NCBI GenBank assembly: GCA_944376795.1
Contig: CALWDW010000024.1
Span: 1-59,836, forward strand
DNA: 59,836 nt
DNA from: an uncultured Christensenellaceae bacterium
Lineage (GTDB): Bacteria; Bacillota; Clostridia; Christensenellales; UMGS416
Direction: 5' to 3'
Made by a program: the position numbers and the translations under genes. Within the stretch, counting starts at the first letter, position 1, and each line of letters starts with the position of its first letter. The notes under the pieces were generated by a model. That model saw nothing but the letters and a program-made list of their open reading frames with translations. It did no database searches and was not told where the DNA came from. Shown here piece after piece: positions 16,756-24,895 of this stretch.

Positions 16756-17634
16756 ATGCCAAAGCGAAAGAAAAAGAAAAGAATAACCCCCGCTCAAATG
16801 GCGGGCATTCTGGCGGGGGTGGCGGTGGTTCTCGTAGGAATCATTGCACTGATGCTGCACAGCCGGCCGGCCTCCGGCCCGTATGACTATGAGGGCATGC
16901 AGGCCCCCGCGACCTTTGTTCCCTCCCAGCTGGAGGCGCTGTTTGCCGCCGAAAAGACCACGGGGATTCCGTTGGAGGCGCTGGCGGCGCTGGCCCAGGC
17001 TCGGGGGCTTTCCTTGGATCAGGGGGAGACGGTGGCGGATGCCTTTACCACGGAGACGGATCCCGACTTGTCTCCCGCGGAGAATGCCCGCCGGTTGGTA
17101 GAAGGACTTCCCGAAGGCGAAGAGAAGGAACAGGCTTTGGAATATTTGAATTCCCTAACTTGGCTGGGAGAGATCCGGCGGGGCAAGATCTATCCGCTGC
17201 CCATGGATGTCCGCAGCGATTACGAGGACGGCTGGGGGGATGCGCGGCCCGGCGACGATGGGGCCCGGCCCCATGAGGGCGTGGATATTTTCGTGGAGTA
17301 TGGTACGCCCGTGTACTCGGTCTGCAGCGGAACGGTGGAGAAAAAGGGATGGCTGCAGCTGGGCGGCTGGCGCCTGGGCATCCGAGGGGACGACGGCATC
17401 TATTATTACTACGCCCATATGAGCTCCTACGCCGATGTGGAGGTAGGCGACCGGGTGGAGGCGGGTACCGTCATTGGCTACGTGGGGGATACGGGCTACG
17501 GACCGGAGGGAACCACGGGCCAATTCCCTGCGCACCTGCACTTCGGCATGTACCAGGGACAGGATGATACGGAGCTGGCCTTCAATCCCTATCCTTTTTT
17601 GATCCAATGGGAGGCGGAGACGCCCGCCGCATAG
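16756..17634 (+). CDS. Membrane-anchored M23 (LytM) family peptidase
   Basis: The start is the ATG at 16756, behind GAGG at 16750. A TTG at 16747 in the same frame is less likely. This 292-residue protein has a very basic N-terminus (MPKRKKKKR), one membrane segment at about 13-35 and an alpha-helical region at about 50-140. The C-terminal LytM/M23 domain has zinc ligands H173 and D177 (RPHEGVDIF), and H221, H260 and H262 (AHLHFGM). All metal ligands are present, so it is probably an active peptidoglycan endopeptidase or, like SpoIIQ, a septal anchor. A sporulation role is possible given the SpoIID-like gene upstream but is not shown. Confidence 0.9.
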   Translation: MPKRKKKKRITPAQMAGILAGVAVVLVGIIALMLHSRPASGPYDYEGMQAPATFVPSQLEALFAAEKTTGIPLEALAALAQARGLSLDQGETVADAFTTETDPDLSPAENARRLVEGLPEGEEKEQALEYLNSLTWLGEIRRGKIYPLPMDVRSDYEDGWGDARPGDDGARPHEGVDIFVEYGTPVYSVCSGTVEKKGWLQLGGWRLGIRGDDGIYYYYAHMSSYADVEVGDRVEAGTVIGYVGDTGYGPEGTTGQFPAHLHFGMYQGQDDTELAFNPYPFLIQWEAETPAA

Positions 17635-17646
17635 TGAAAGAACGCT

Positions 17647-17676
17647 CTGGCGCTTTGGCAAAAGCGCCAGTTTTTT
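17647..17676 (+). terminator. Terminator after the M23 peptidase gene
   Basis: CTGGCGCTTT (17647-17656) pairs perfectly with AAAGCGCCAG (17661-17670) over GGCA, followed by six T. Confidence 0.92.
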
Positions 17677-17691
17677 GGGAGGGAGCCGGGA

Positions 17692-18612
17692 ATGCCGCTG
17701 TTTCATGCGTCCATTGCCAATTGGTCCGATTGGGGCAGGGTCTTTCAGTCTATCGAGGCCTTTGAGGGCCTGATTCTGGAGATCCTGCGTCGGGAGAAGC
17801 TTCCCATGGCGAAGATAAGCCACCTGACGCCGGGCAGCAACGCAGTGTTTCGCGCGGGGGAGTGGGTGATCAAAATCCTGGCGCCTGTGGAATCGGGGGC
17901 CGATACGGCGGGAGACTTTGCCTGCGAAGCTGCGGGGCTGCGTCACGCTGCGGCCTGTGGCCTGCGGATTCCCCGGCTGCAGGCAGCCGGCGTCCTGGAG
18001 GACCGGTATCTGTTCCGCTATCTTGTGATGGCATACGTTCCCGGCCGCGAGGCGGGGCCGGCCCTGCGGGGGATGGATCGCAGCGCGCGGCAGGGCTTTG
18101 CCAGGCAGATACGCCGGATGACCGAGGCGATGGAAGCGGCGCCATGCCCCGGCGAACCCTTGTTGGCCGCCCGTTCCGGGATGCCAGAGGGACGGGGCTG
18201 GGAGGCCTTTGCGCCCCGGGTGCGGGAGCAGCTGCAGGGGCTGCGTGCCGGGCTGCCGGCATCCCGGACTGTCTATGTTCATGGGGACATGACGGGAGAG
18301 AACCTGCTTCTTACCCCGGACGGCGGGGTTTGCCTGCTGGATTTTGCTGACGGCAGGCTGGCTGACCCTGCCTATGAGCTGCCCCCCATCGTTCTGGATC
18401 TGATGGATGGGGATCGAAGTATGGCGGATGCCTTCCGGGAGGGAGAGGAGCCGGCTGCCTTTGCTAAGCGCTGCTTTATGGGCGTACTGCTTCATGAATA
18501 TGGCGGAGACTATGCGCAGCGGATCTGCCGGCGGATGCTGGGCTGCGAACCGCGGGATCTGTCCAGCCTGGAGCAGCTGGAGGAGGCGCTTGGCCGGCAT
18601 ATGGCGCGGTAG
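17692..18612 (+). CDS. Aminoglycoside phosphotransferase-fold kinase
   Basis: This 306-residue protein has the APH/choline-kinase fold. The N-lobe includes SNAVFRAGEWVIKIL, with Lys as the likely ATP ligand, and a GxE region. The catalytic loop is HGDMTGENLL with D199, and the metal-binding segment is LLDFADGRLADPAYEL. Such kinases phosphorylate small molecules such as antibiotics, homoserine, choline or sugars. Nothing in the sequence fixes the substrate. An SD GGGAGGGAG precedes the ATG at 17692. The gene is bracketed by a terminator upstream and a promoter downstream, so it may be monocistronic or depend on read-through. A resistance role should not be assumed. Confidence 0.82.
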   Translation: MPLFHASIANWSDWGRVFQSIEAFEGLILEILRREKLPMAKISHLTPGSNAVFRAGEWVIKILAPVESGADTAGDFACEAAGLRHAAACGLRIPRLQAAGVLEDRYLFRYLVMAYVPGREAGPALRGMDRSARQGFARQIRRMTEAMEAAPCPGEPLLAARSGMPEGRGWEAFAPRVREQLQGLRAGLPASRTVYVHGDMTGENLLLTPDGGVCLLDFADGRLADPAYELPPIVLDLMDGDRSMADAFREGEEPAAFAKRCFMGVLLHEYGGDYAQRICRRMLGCEPRDLSSLEQLEEALGRHMAR

Positions 18613-18668
18613 GTGCGCAGGGAAGCGGAGCCTTTTCCTGGGGAAGGGGCGGTTTTTCCGGCTTTGGC

Positions 18669-18697
18669 TTGTGCTGCAGGCAGGCTTGGCATATAAT
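18669..18697 (+). promoter_or_regulatory. Promoter of the MBL-fold hydrolase gene
   Basis: TTGTGC (18669-18674) and TATAAT (18692-18697) at 17-base spacing, 36 bases before the GTG start. Confidence 0.6.
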
Positions 18698-18732
18698 GGA
18701 AGCAGAAAGAGACAAAATGGAGGTGCGCTGCT

Positions 18733-19620
18733 GTGACCTATCCTTTTCGTTTCCGTAAGTTTGCGCCGCGGACCTATGTAATTCAGGGTGCGGGGGCGGA
18801 TGCCTATCTGCTGGAGGGAGACCGCGAGGCCATTATGATTGACGCCGGATGCTCCACGGAGAATATTCGGGCCTTTGCCCAGTCCATTACCGAACTGCCG
18901 GTGCGCCGCGTCATCAATACCCACAGCCACTTTGACCATACGGGGGGCAATGGGTACTTTGATGTCATCTATGGCACCGAGGGGATTGCCCGCAGCGGGA
19001 AGAACGTCATGGGCGGGGATCCTGCGTCTTTCCCGCTGGATTATACTTATACGCTGGTCCGGGATGGGGAGGTGCTTCCTTTCGAGGGGAGGCCGCTGGA
19101 GATTTTGGTGCTGGACAGCCACAGCCCGGAGAGTATTGCCATACTGGATCGCACGCAGCGCCTGCTTTTTCCGGGGGATGAGATCGAATCCGGACAGGTA
19201 CTGCTGCTTCCCGGCTACGCCGAGGAGCCTGGGCAGATCCACGCCAAGCCGCCTGCTACGGTGGAGACCTTCCTCCGGGCTATGGATAAGATCAATGGGT
19301 ACCGGGATGCGTTTGACGCCATTTGTCCCGCCCATAACGGAACGCCCATCGATCCTAGCTATGTGGATTGGTTCATATCCTTGGCCCAGGGGATCCTGGA
19401 GGGAAGCATTATCGGAAGCACGGATTGCGCGGGGCCGGGGTACGATGCCAGCGCCGCCCATTTCCCGCTGCCCGATGCGCATTACCGCCGAGCCAGCTAC
19501 AAGGGCGCGACGCTGGTGTACTGTGACCGCATGGTGGTGGATGCCGACTATGCGTATGCCGGCGATCTGCCCCCCGCCACGCGGCTCCACATCCAAAGCG
19601 CCGCCACGGCCCGGCGATAG
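18733..19620 (+). CDS. MBL-fold metallo-hydrolase
   Basis: This 295-residue protein starts at GTG 18733 behind GGAGGTG. The metallo-beta-lactamase metal motif is complete: H64, H66, D68 and H69 in THSHFDHTGG, with later ligands in HSPESIA, FPGDEIESGQ and CPAHNGTPID. The layout is that of broad hydrolases such as glyoxalase II-like or lactonase-like enzymes, not of beta-lactamases, and there is no signal peptide, so it acts in the cytoplasm. The substrate is not predictable. The extra segment at 190-295, after the metal site, probably forms the substrate lid. Confidence 0.88.
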   Translation: MTYPFRFRKFAPRTYVIQGAGADAYLLEGDREAIMIDAGCSTENIRAFAQSITELPVRRVINTHSHFDHTGGNGYFDVIYGTEGIARSGKNVMGGDPASFPLDYTYTLVRDGEVLPFEGRPLEILVLDSHSPESIAILDRTQRLLFPGDEIESGQVLLLPGYAEEPGQIHAKPPATVETFLRAMDKINGYRDAFDAICPAHNGTPIDPSYVDWFISLAQGILEGSIIGSTDCAGPGYDASAAHFPLPDAHYRRASYKGATLVYCDRMVVDADYAYAGDLPPATRLHIQSAATARR

Positions 19621-19691
19621 CCGGAGTTGCGGAGGTGTCCGGTTCTGTGCAGCGTGGATGCCGTCTGGGGCATGCTGCATGATGCCATGAG

Positions 19692-19738
19692 AAAAGGCTT
19701 CCTTCCAATCCGCAGGCAGCGGCTTGGAGGAAGCCTTT
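19692..19738 (+). terminator. Hairpin, possible terminator of the MBL hydrolase gene
   Basis: AGGCTTCCTTCCAA pairs with TTGGAGGAAGCCT with one bulged T, flanked by AAAA and TTT. The T tract is short, so it may be bidirectional or partial. Confidence 0.55.
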
Positions 19739-19903
19739 GAAATCGGAACGCTGCTCCCATTTTCCGGGCTATCGGAAAACCTCTGGGCAGACAGCGGCAT
19801 GCGCAGAGGGAAAAATGATGCGGCGAGGAATCCTCGGGTGCGGATTTTTTCTCTGCCCTATCCCATGGGGACGATGCCCTTCCGCGCATTGGGAAGGAGA
19901 AAA

Positions 19904-19997
19904 GATTTCATCCTCTGCGGAGGACGCTGAGGGCTTTGCCCCTTGCTCCACCGCCTTTCGTAAGAGGCGGACAAAAACTCTTGAGGGCGTGGTTTTC
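19904..19997 (+). repeat. Intergenic hairpin repeat, copy B
   Basis: It contains GAGGGCTTTGCCCC, a CCGCCTT...AAGAGGCGG hairpin, then CAAAAACTCTTGAGGGCG and GGTTTTC. These elements match copy A (11751-11834) in order and spacing. Confidence 0.6.
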
Positions 19998-20111
19998 TGC
20001 CATTTCATTTTCTCAACAGGATGGAGGAGTGCTGCGGAAGATTCCGGCGCCCAAAGAAAGAAAAGTCCCTTCGCCGCTCAGGTTTGCCAAAGCAAGCTCA
20101 AAGCAAGCTTA

Positions 20112-20167
20112 AAACCGAACCACGGCAGGACGATCCTGAAAAGGGCTGTCCTGCCGTGGTTCGGTTT
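20112..20167 (-). terminator. 20-bp perfect hairpin, terminator of the minus-strand cca-nagA operon
   Basis: The arms 20112-20131 and 20148-20167 are perfectly complementary over 20 bp, with a 16-base loop containing CCT-GAAA-AGG. On the minus strand it is followed by TTTT, 38 bases past the lipoprotein stop codon. It may also act on plus-strand transcripts. Confidence 0.75.
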
Positions 20168-20169
20168 GC

Positions 20170-20196
20170 GGGCCGTTTTGCAACGGTCCCTTTTTT
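20170..20196 (+). terminator. Plus-strand terminator
   Basis: GGG-CCGTT (20170-20177) pairs with AACGG-t-CCC (20182-20190) with one bulge, followed by six T. It lies directly after the long hairpin. Confidence 0.65.
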
Positions 20197-20204
20197 GTTG
20201 CTAC

Positions 20205-21167
20205 CTATTCTTGGATGGGCGTGCGGGCCAGCCCCTGGCTGCGCAGGTAATCCAGCGCCATTTGATGGAGTTCTAGGGAGTCGTCGGTATTGGATAGGTC
20301 ATAGACCACCTGCTCGACCATTTCGTAGGGGAAGATGGCCTGCACGGCGGCGTTGGGCCGGGTAGAGAGCAGCTCCCTATCGCACTGGCTGTAGCCGGTG
20401 ATCACCCATTGGTTGGCGCCGGTGCTGGTAAGCGTGAGGCGGACAGGCCGGGTATCGTACACGGTGCGCACGTAGGCTCCGTCCTCCATCACATAGCAGG
20501 CGATGCTCCGCAGCAGGTAAATGGAGGCTTCCCCCTCGCTTACACGGGGCTCGTACATCCGGTAGGTGGAGAAATAGCCGTCCATTTGTCCGTAAGCCTG
20601 CACGCTCAGGGTATCCAGGATGTGGTTCATCCGGAGCTCCAGAGCGGCGGTGCCGTTGGACGGATCCCAGGTGAGGGGCTCGGACCAGACAGTTTGCGCC
20701 TGCCGCCACATTTGGTTCTCCAGCAGGCCGTAAAGATAGGGGTTGATGGCGAAGCGTTCGCCATCCGCCGTAAGGGCGGCTGTGCGGTCGCCGTCTCCCG
20801 CCAGCAGGAACTGGCCCAGGAGTTCGTTGCTTTCGCTATAGATTGTAATGGTATTGGTCAGCGGGCAGGAGGCATGGAGCTCTTCCTGTGACACAGGGTT
20901 GTCCAGCGCTGCAAGCAGAAGATTGGCCAGGTCCGGATCATGGAAGGAGACCGACCGGTCGTCCGCCTGGTCTACCTGAATCCATTGTCCCGGACCGCTG
21001 ACCTGGGGAGCGCGGTATTCGGGTTCCTGGGCCAGTACGGGAAAACCGAGGGCATCCGACTCCTGCGAGAGCAGCAGATGGGTCAGGGCCGAGCATCCGC
21101 AGGCCAGCGCCGGGAGAACCAGCGCAAGCAGCAGAGCGGCCAGCCGGCAAAGCTTTCGCGCCGTCAT
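20205..21167 (-). CDS. Lipoprotein of unknown function
   Basis: I chose the start at 21167, two bases after the nagA stop, because it gives a signal peptide MTARKLCRLAALLLALVLPA with a cysteine pair (ACGC) fitting a lipobox. The frame is open upstream inside nagA. The 320-residue product has an acidic exported domain (EYRAPQVSGPGQWIQVDQ, TITIYSESNELLGQFL, YFSTYRMYEPRVSEGEASIYLLRSIACYVMEDG) with a C-terminal helical end. No SD is visible, so expression probably depends on coupling with nagA. I do not recognise the family. It is the last gene of the cca-nagA run. Confidence 0.75.
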   Translation of the reverse strand: MTARKLCRLAALLLALVLPALACGCSALTHLLLSQESDALGFPVLAQEPEYRAPQVSGPGQWIQVDQADDRSVSFHDPDLANLLLAALDNPVSQEELHASCPLTNTITIYSESNELLGQFLLAGDGDRTAALTADGERFAINPYLYGLLENQMWRQAQTVWSEPLTWDPSNGTAALELRMNHILDTLSVQAYGQMDGYFSTYRMYEPRVSEGEASIYLLRSIACYVMEDGAYVRTVYDTRPVRLTLTSTGANQWVITGYSQCDRELLSTRPNAAVQAIFPYEMVEQVVYDLSNTDDSLELHQMALDYLRSQGLARTPIQE

Positions 21168-21169
21168 GA

Positions 21170-22312
21170 TTACCGGGAGAAGCGGACGCCCGCGATGTAG
21201 GTGTCGGCAATGGTCAGATCCTCGTTCCACAGCGCCAGATCCGCCATATATCCGGGAGCGATCTGCCCGCGCCGCGATCCTTCGCCGATTTCCCGGGCAG
21301 GGGTGGAGGTGGCCATGGGAAGGACCTCTTCCAAGGGAAGACCCACCTTTTGCACCATATTCCGTACTGCCTTATCCAAGGTCAGCGTAGAGCCTGCCAG
21401 GTTGCCGCTGGCCAGGCGGGCGGCGCCGTCGGCGGTGACAATGACGTCCTGCCCGCCCAGGGTATAGTTCCCCTGGCCCAGGCTGGCGGCCATCATTGCG
21501 TCGCTGATGAGCACCATTTTTTCCTTGCCCTTGAGTTTTGCGGCCATGCGGAGGATGGCCGGGTGGACGTGGATCAGGTCGGCGATGAATTCACAGGTGA
21601 GGGCATCCTCGGTGAGGGCGGCGCCCAAGAGGCCGGGTTCCCGGTGGTGCAGCGGGCGCATGGCATTAAAGCAGTGGGTGACGTGGGTGAGCCCCGCTTC
21701 TTTGGCGGCAATGGCGTCGTCATAGCCGGCAGGGCTGTGGCCGGCGGAGATGGTGAACCGCCCCGCCACCGCCCGGATGAAGTCCAGTGCGCCAGGCGCC
21801 GAGGGATCCAGGGTGATCAGCTTGACCATATGGCCATAGTCGCCGCAGATGGTTTCCAGGGCTTCCAGCGTGGGGGGCATCATGTACTGGGCTTCCTGGG
21901 CGCCTTTGAATTCCACGGCCAGGAAGGGCCCCTCCAGATGGCAGCCCAGGACGGTTGCGCCCTCAAAGGTCTCGGTGGCCACGCGGCGCACCATGGCGGC
22001 CATGGTGGCCAGGTCCATGGTCATGGCCGTGGGGAGGAAGCTGGTGACGCCGTAGCGGGGAAGCGTCGCGGCCATGGCGGCGATGGCGGCATGGTTGTCG
22101 GCGATGCAGTCATGCCCGGCCATCCCGTGAATGTGGATATCCATCAGGCCGGGGGTCAGCAGGAGCCCCTGGGCGTCTGCGACGGGAAGCTGGGTATGGG
22201 TTCCTTCCGGATCGATGGATGCAATCCGGTCGCCGCGGATTACAACCTCCTTATGCGACTGCAGCCGGCCTTCCGCGAAGACGCGGGCGCCGCGAATTAC
22301 GAATTCAGGCAT
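21170..22312 (-). CDS. nagA: N-acetylglucosamine-6-phosphate deacetylase
   Basis: This 380-residue amidohydrolase starts at 22312 behind AGGAGG, with a TTG two codons upstream as an alternative. Motifs: TPGLMDIHIHGMAGHD with H60 and H62, HLEGPFL with the metal-binding Glu, SAGHSPAGYDDA, THCFNAMRPLHHREPG and the catalytic Asp in VLISDAM. NagA removes acetate from GlcNAc-6-phosphate in amino-sugar catabolism and cell-wall recycling. No nagB partner is adjacent. Instead it lies between the CCA-adding enzyme and a lipoprotein, so regulation by amino sugars is not evident from context. Confidence 0.95.
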   Translation of the reverse strand: MPEFVIRGARVFAEGRLQSHKEVVIRGDRIASIDPEGTHTQLPVADAQGLLLTPGLMDIHIHGMAGHDCIADNHAAIAAMAATLPRYGVTSFLPTAMTMDLATMAAMVRRVATETFEGATVLGCHLEGPFLAVEFKGAQEAQYMMPPTLEALETICGDYGHMVKLITLDPSAPGALDFIRAVAGRFTISAGHSPAGYDDAIAAKEAGLTHVTHCFNAMRPLHHREPGLLGAALTEDALTCEFIADLIHVHPAILRMAAKLKGKEKMVLISDAMMAASLGQGNYTLGGQDVIVTADGAARLASGNLAGSTLTLDKAVRNMVQKVGLPLEEVLPMATSTPAREIGEGSRRGQIAPGYMADLALWNEDLTIADTYIAGVRFSR

Positions 22313-22324
22313 GGTCAAATCCTC

Positions 22325-23749
22325 CTATTCTATCTTTGCCTCGCGGAAATCGGGATGGGATTTCCTCAGAATCCCAAGCTGACGGGCGAGTTCTTCCTTG
22401 GTATTGTGGCTGGGGTATTCCACAACATGCTGCCATAGCAGTTCCTTCATCCGGCCGATGCGGGGGGAAGGCTTTTCTCCCAGAAGGGCGGCGATCTCCC
22501 GCCCGTCCAGCGCCAGGAGCCGGGAGGAATCCGGGGCCCCCTCCGCCATCATTTGGGCCAAGGCCTCCTGCCAGTGCCAGGCCGGATCTCCCGGAAAGAG
22601 ACGGGCACGGCTGCCCAGCATGTCCGCCCGGCGCAGGGCAACCCAGTTCTCGGCCATGGGGTATCCCATTTGGGCAAAAAACCACCGAAGCTTCCTGGGG
22701 CGGGTTTTCCCCGTAAGGTCATACATATGGTTCTCCACCAGAAACGCGGTATCCTGCGCCAGCGCCTTGGGATACCGCAGGCGCAGCAGGGTATCCTGCG
22801 CCAGCGGCGCCCCCAGCGCATCGTGGAAGAGCATCCGGCCGTGCTGGGCCAGGGCCAGGGGCTTGCCGATGTCATGGAGCAGCGCGGCCAGGCGGAGGAG
22901 CAGCACCGGCGGCGTCCGGCTGCAGCAGCACATCTGATGGCGGCCCACGTCAAAGTCGTGATAGCGCGGGTCCTGCGCTACCTCGAAGCAGGGGGTCAGG
23001 GGAGGCAGTATGATTTCCAGGGCGCCCATACGGCGGAGCAGCTCCAGCGCCTGGTAAACCGGGGAAATCTCCTCCGCCCGCGGCGGATAATGCACATCGC
23101 ACAGGAGAATGGCGGTGAGCTCGGCGCTGATCCGCTCGGGCGCTATGTCCCGAAGCAGCCCCACCCACCGGCAGGCGCCCTTCCAGGTGGCCTTGTCTAT
23201 GCTGGCGCGCAGGGTGGCGGCAAAGCGAACAAGCCGCATGAGCCGCAGACCGTCGTCGGCAAAAACCGCATCGGGAGCGCGGGTGGTGCGCAGCACCATG
23301 CGCTGGGTGTCGCGTAGGCCGCGGAGAGGATCGATGAGCTCTCCCTCAGGCAGCCGCAGGTACATAGCGTTCATGGTGAAGTCCCGCCGCAGCGCGTCCT
23401 CCTCCAGCGAGACCGATAGGCGCACCTGGTCGGGCCGGTGGAACCCTCCGGGGGGATAACTCTCCGTCCGAAAGGTTGTATACTCAGCGCTGTACTCTCC
23501 GCCTTCCCATGCCCAGCGGAGCTCTACGGTGCCCAGCGCCGTGTCCCGCGGGATGCATTGCAGCCATGGCAAAGTCTGGCAGGCTCTCTCCAACTGCTGG
23601 GGCAGAGCCGGGCCGCTCAGGTCAATATCGTGGCAGGGCCAGCCCAGCACCTGATCCCGCACAATCCCCCCCACCGCATAGAGGGGGATGCCGCACTCCC
23701 GCAGGGCACGGGCCAGAAATTGGAGATGGTCCGGAATGGAAAAGGTCAT
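22325..23749 (-). CDS. cca: CCA tRNA nucleotidyltransferase / polyA polymerase family protein with HD domain
   Basis: This 474-residue protein has class II nucleotidyltransferase motifs: YAVGGIVRD (27-32 GGIVRD), then the catalytic carboxylates D41 and D43 in CHDIDLSG, and RRDFTMNAMYL, RLMRLVRFAATL and ERISAEL. The second half has an HD domain with LHDIGKP and FLVENHMYDLTG. This combination is common in Clostridial CCA-adding enzymes, which repair or build the tRNA 3' CCA. The HD part may add phosphatase or phosphodiesterase activity. It is the first gene of the minus-strand run that continues with nagA after 12 bases. Confidence 0.9.
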   Translation of the reverse strand: MTFSIPDHLQFLARALRECGIPLYAVGGIVRDQVLGWPCHDIDLSGPALPQQLERACQTLPWLQCIPRDTALGTVELRWAWEGGEYSAEYTTFRTESYPPGGFHRPDQVRLSVSLEEDALRRDFTMNAMYLRLPEGELIDPLRGLRDTQRMVLRTTRAPDAVFADDGLRLMRLVRFAATLRASIDKATWKGACRWVGLLRDIAPERISAELTAILLCDVHYPPRAEEISPVYQALELLRRMGALEIILPPLTPCFEVAQDPRYHDFDVGRHQMCCCSRTPPVLLLRLAALLHDIGKPLALAQHGRMLFHDALGAPLAQDTLLRLRYPKALAQDTAFLVENHMYDLTGKTRPRKLRWFFAQMGYPMAENWVALRRADMLGSRARLFPGDPAWHWQEALAQMMAEGAPDSSRLLALDGREIAALLGEKPSPRIGRMKELLWQHVVEYPSHNTKEELARQLGILRKSHPDFREAKIE

Positions 23750-23786
23750 GGCTGCCTCCTTTGCAGGTTTAGTATACCACGAAATC

Positions 23787-24677
23787 CTATAAGGGAAAAG
23801 GGCCGTCCTCGTTCGTAAGGGGCGCGGACATCATCCCCAAACGACGCCATGTCCTGTAACCCAGGGCGCCGTACCAATCTTCCAGCCAGGTCCAGCCGAG
23901 ATAGGAGACATCCAGGCCTTTTTCCCGGAGGAGTAGGGTGCCGCGGGCGGCTAAGGAGCGTCCGATTCCTCGGCCGCGGGAGGCGGGGGCCACGCCCAGA
24001 CAGGCCAGCCCGCCTACCCGGCCGGGAAAGCAGCGGCTCCAGGTCATGGGGCCGTGCTCCAGTATAACGGCGCCCGCCAGATCTCCGGCGGACAGGGCTA
24101 GAAGGACGATGTTCTTCCTCTGTACCGCTTCCTGGTAGAAGCCCTGCCAGTTCTGCAGGTCCGGGGCGGCGAGAAGACGGTTTACCGCCGCCGCATCCTG
24201 TGGTTCTGCCATGCGGAAGGATACCCCCGGGGCTGGCGGGAAACAGGGGGTAAAGGCAGACAGATCGCAGACCATGTCCAGACTCATTTCCTCCAAAATA
24301 AAGCCGCGGGCCGCAAAGAAGGGGATGACAGGCTCTGGAACGCCCTGCCAAAGATATCCGGGGCCACGCCCGGCTGTCAGCCGAGAGAAGCCCTGCCGGG
24401 CGGCCCAGCGCCGGGAGGCAGCCAGAAGCGCAGTACCGATGGCACGGCCTTGGTGCCCGGGATCGACGGCCAGAAGTTGCAAGTGGGCGGAAGTTTCTGC
24501 CGGCTTCAGCAGCGCGATGCCCACGGGCGTCGTATCGTGCCACGCCACCAGCGCGGTATGGTCTGCCATAGACTGCAGGCGGACGGGAGACAGCGGCCAG
24601 GCGGGGCTAAGAGCCCGGCCGTAAATGCCGGTCAGCGCTTGGTGGCTCTGCAGAGGAGATTCCAAGGTGATATGCAT
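23787..24677 (-). CDS. Tandem GNAT-domain acetyltransferase
   Basis: The start at 24677 has AAAGGAGG 5 bases upstream. An open frame to 24779 has no SD. The 296-residue protein carries two GNAT domains. The first (about 1-140) has LLAVDPGHQGRAIGTALL as its acetyl-CoA loop. The second (about 160-296) has CLGVAPASRGRGIGRSLA and a GALGYRTWRRL end. Both Q/RxxGxG/A motifs look intact. Two-domain GNATs act on small molecules or proteins. The substrate is unknown. It does not share an operon with the divergent Gfo/Idh gene. Confidence 0.85.
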   Translation of the reverse strand: MHITLESPLQSHQALTGIYGRALSPAWPLSPVRLQSMADHTALVAWHDTTPVGIALLKPAETSAHLQLLAVDPGHQGRAIGTALLAASRRWAARQGFSRLTAGRGPGYLWQGVPEPVIPFFAARGFILEEMSLDMVCDLSAFTPCFPPAPGVSFRMAEPQDAAAVNRLLAAPDLQNWQGFYQEAVQRKNIVLLALSAGDLAGAVILEHGPMTWSRCFPGRVGGLACLGVAPASRGRGIGRSLAARGTLLLREKGLDVSYLGWTWLEDWYGALGYRTWRRLGMMSAPLTNEDGPFPL

Positions 24678-24741
24678 GGGGCGCCTCCTTTTGTATGGGT
24701 ACGCGGCGAAATGGAGTTTGCAAAACCTGGGATTGGAATTT

Positions 24742-24792
24742 TCTCCCTTCCATAGGAGGAATTTTGTCACTATTGCCAAAGGGAGATTTTTT
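24742..24792 (+). terminator. Weak terminator-like hairpin upstream of the Gfo/Idh promoter
   Basis: TCTCCCTT (24742-24749) pairs with AAGGGAGA (24779-24786) across a 29-base loop and is followed by six T. The loop contains AGGAGG. Confidence 0.35.
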
Positions 24793-24804
24793 CTTGTTTC
24801 ATTC

Positions 24805-24832
24805 TTGACATTGGCGGCAATTTCGAGATAAT
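24805..24832 (+). promoter_or_regulatory. Promoter of the Gfo/Idh/MocA gene
   Basis: A perfect TTGACA (24805-24810) and GATAAT (24827-24832) at 16-base spacing. Confidence 0.7.
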
Positions 24833-24895
24833 TGTAGAAGAAGTATAAGGGGTTCTTTCGCAGATATAAGCAGACAAAGGAGCTCGAGGACCAGC

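Larger units (their letters stand above)
19621..20204. other. 584-base intergenic region between convergent genes, rich in hairpins
   Basis: No supported gene lies here. It holds a hairpin at 19692-19738, a copy of the intergenic repeat (19904-19997), a very long perfect hairpin (20112-20167) and a terminator (20170-20196). Short frames across it have no SD and no recognisable product. A small RNA ending at 20196 is possible but unproven. Confidence 0.6.

Noticed and set aside
17692..18612. Aminoglycoside resistance gene
   Set aside because: The APH fold is shared by many small-molecule kinases and the sequence shows no feature of a known resistance subgroup.
17155..19800. 881-codon minus-strand frame
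   Set aside because: It runs antisense across three well-supported genes (M23, APH-like, MBL hydrolase) and crosses their terminator and promoter. No signal or domain.
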